DNA of 7,021 nucleotides. It comes from Candidatus Omnitrophota bacterium (lineage in GTDB: Bacteria > Omnitrophota > 4484-213). The notes beneath the pieces are model-generated. The model was not told the origin of the DNA. It worked only from the letters and a program-made list of their open reading frames with translations, and made no database searches. Numbering within the stretch: the stretch's first letter is position 1; the number at the start of each line of letters is the position of its first letter. Positions 6,941-7,021 of the stretch are shown here, piece by piece. The DNA lies in the NCBI GenBank assembly GCA_030640885.1, contig DAOWIN010000136.1:1-7021 (forward strand), given 5' to 3'. The translations under genes were made by a program, and so were the position numbers.

Positions 6941-7017
6941 CACGGATTAACACGGATTCAAAAGATACGGATTTTCACGGATAATCCGTGCCTATCCGTG
7001 TCCTCTTTTTATCCGTG
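6941..7017. repeat. Nested palindromic cluster of CACGGAT / ATCCGTG repeats
   Basis: Plus-orientation copies CACGGAT lie at 6941-6947, 6951-6957 and 6976-6982, with a variant TACGGAT at 6966-6972. Inverted copies ATCCGTG lie at 6984-6990, 6994-7000 and 7011-7017. They nest: 6976-6982 pairs with 6984-6990; 6964-6972 pairs with 6994-7002 (nine pairs including one G-T); and 6951-6957 pairs with 7011-7017. The first copy would need a partner beyond base 7021. This is a REP-like intergenic element. It fills nearly all of the DNA between the right edge and the giant gene's start, so it lies in the leader or promoter of that gene. It could equally be the terminator side of a gene to the right. Confidence 0.9.
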
Positions 7018-7021
7018 CCTG

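Noticed and set aside
6951..7017. Rho-independent terminator for a gene on the plus strand or to the right
   Set aside because: The hairpin is strong, but on neither strand is it followed by a convincing T run immediately after the outer stem within the window. No gene end is visible, so I call only the repeat.
6941..7021. CRISPR array
   Set aside because: The units are seven bases, appear in both orientations and have no regular spacer length, so this is a palindromic repeat cluster.
6922..7021. Sigma-70 type promoter for the giant gene
   Set aside because: TTGAAT-like and AT-rich hexamers can be picked out on the minus strand, but they fall within the repeat copies and no pair has a good -10 match. 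Not supportable.

Overview
The window holds one gene. A single uninterrupted reading frame on the minus strand starts at the ATG at 6919-6921 and is still open at base 1. That is 2,307 codons without a stop; I translated every codon by hand. The protein therefore runs off the left edge and its full size is unknown. The only non-coding DNA is the 100 bases to the right of the start codon. They are filled with a palindromic cluster of CACGGAT / ATCCGTG repeats. There are no RNA genes, CRISPR arrays or insertion sequences, and every plus-strand reading frame is an antisense shadow.

The protein begins with a signal peptide (residues 1-27). Three regions resembling cytoplasmic sugar-phosphate enzymes follow: an alpha-D-phosphohexomutase (phosphoglucomutase/phosphomannomutase type, about 90-640), a GHMP-family sugar kinase (about 795-1185) and a glucose-6-phosphate isomerase (about 1326-1765). 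Unrecognised or helical linkers separate them. A long region with no family I recognise comes next (1766-2307), ending in an alpha/beta-looking unit that the window edge cuts off. In ordinary bacteria these three enzymes are separate, soluble proteins that act on hexose phosphates for central metabolism and nucleotide-sugar supply.

By eye, substrate- and phosphate-binding motifs are well kept in the first and third domains. In each of the three domains, however, at least one residue normally needed for catalysis or phosphate grip is changed: the domain-4 phosphate-binding Arg of the mutase, the catalytic Asp of the kinase, and the ring-opening His and Lys of the isomerase. With the signal peptide, this suggests enzyme folds reused outside the cytoplasm, perhaps to bind sugars or as building blocks of a surface protein. 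That is inference, not demonstrated.

The combination of a giant ORF, a signal peptide, fused and diverged carbohydrate-enzyme domains and moderately AT-rich DNA resembles what I recall of giant genes in Omnitrophota (Candidatus Omnitrophica, PVC-related uncultured bacteria). I offer that assignment with moderate confidence only, because no marker gene is present. A second point of interest is a pair of hairpin-forming segments inside the coding sequence (about 5907-5967). They fall in a variable loop of the mutase domain and look like a palindromic element tolerated in frame.
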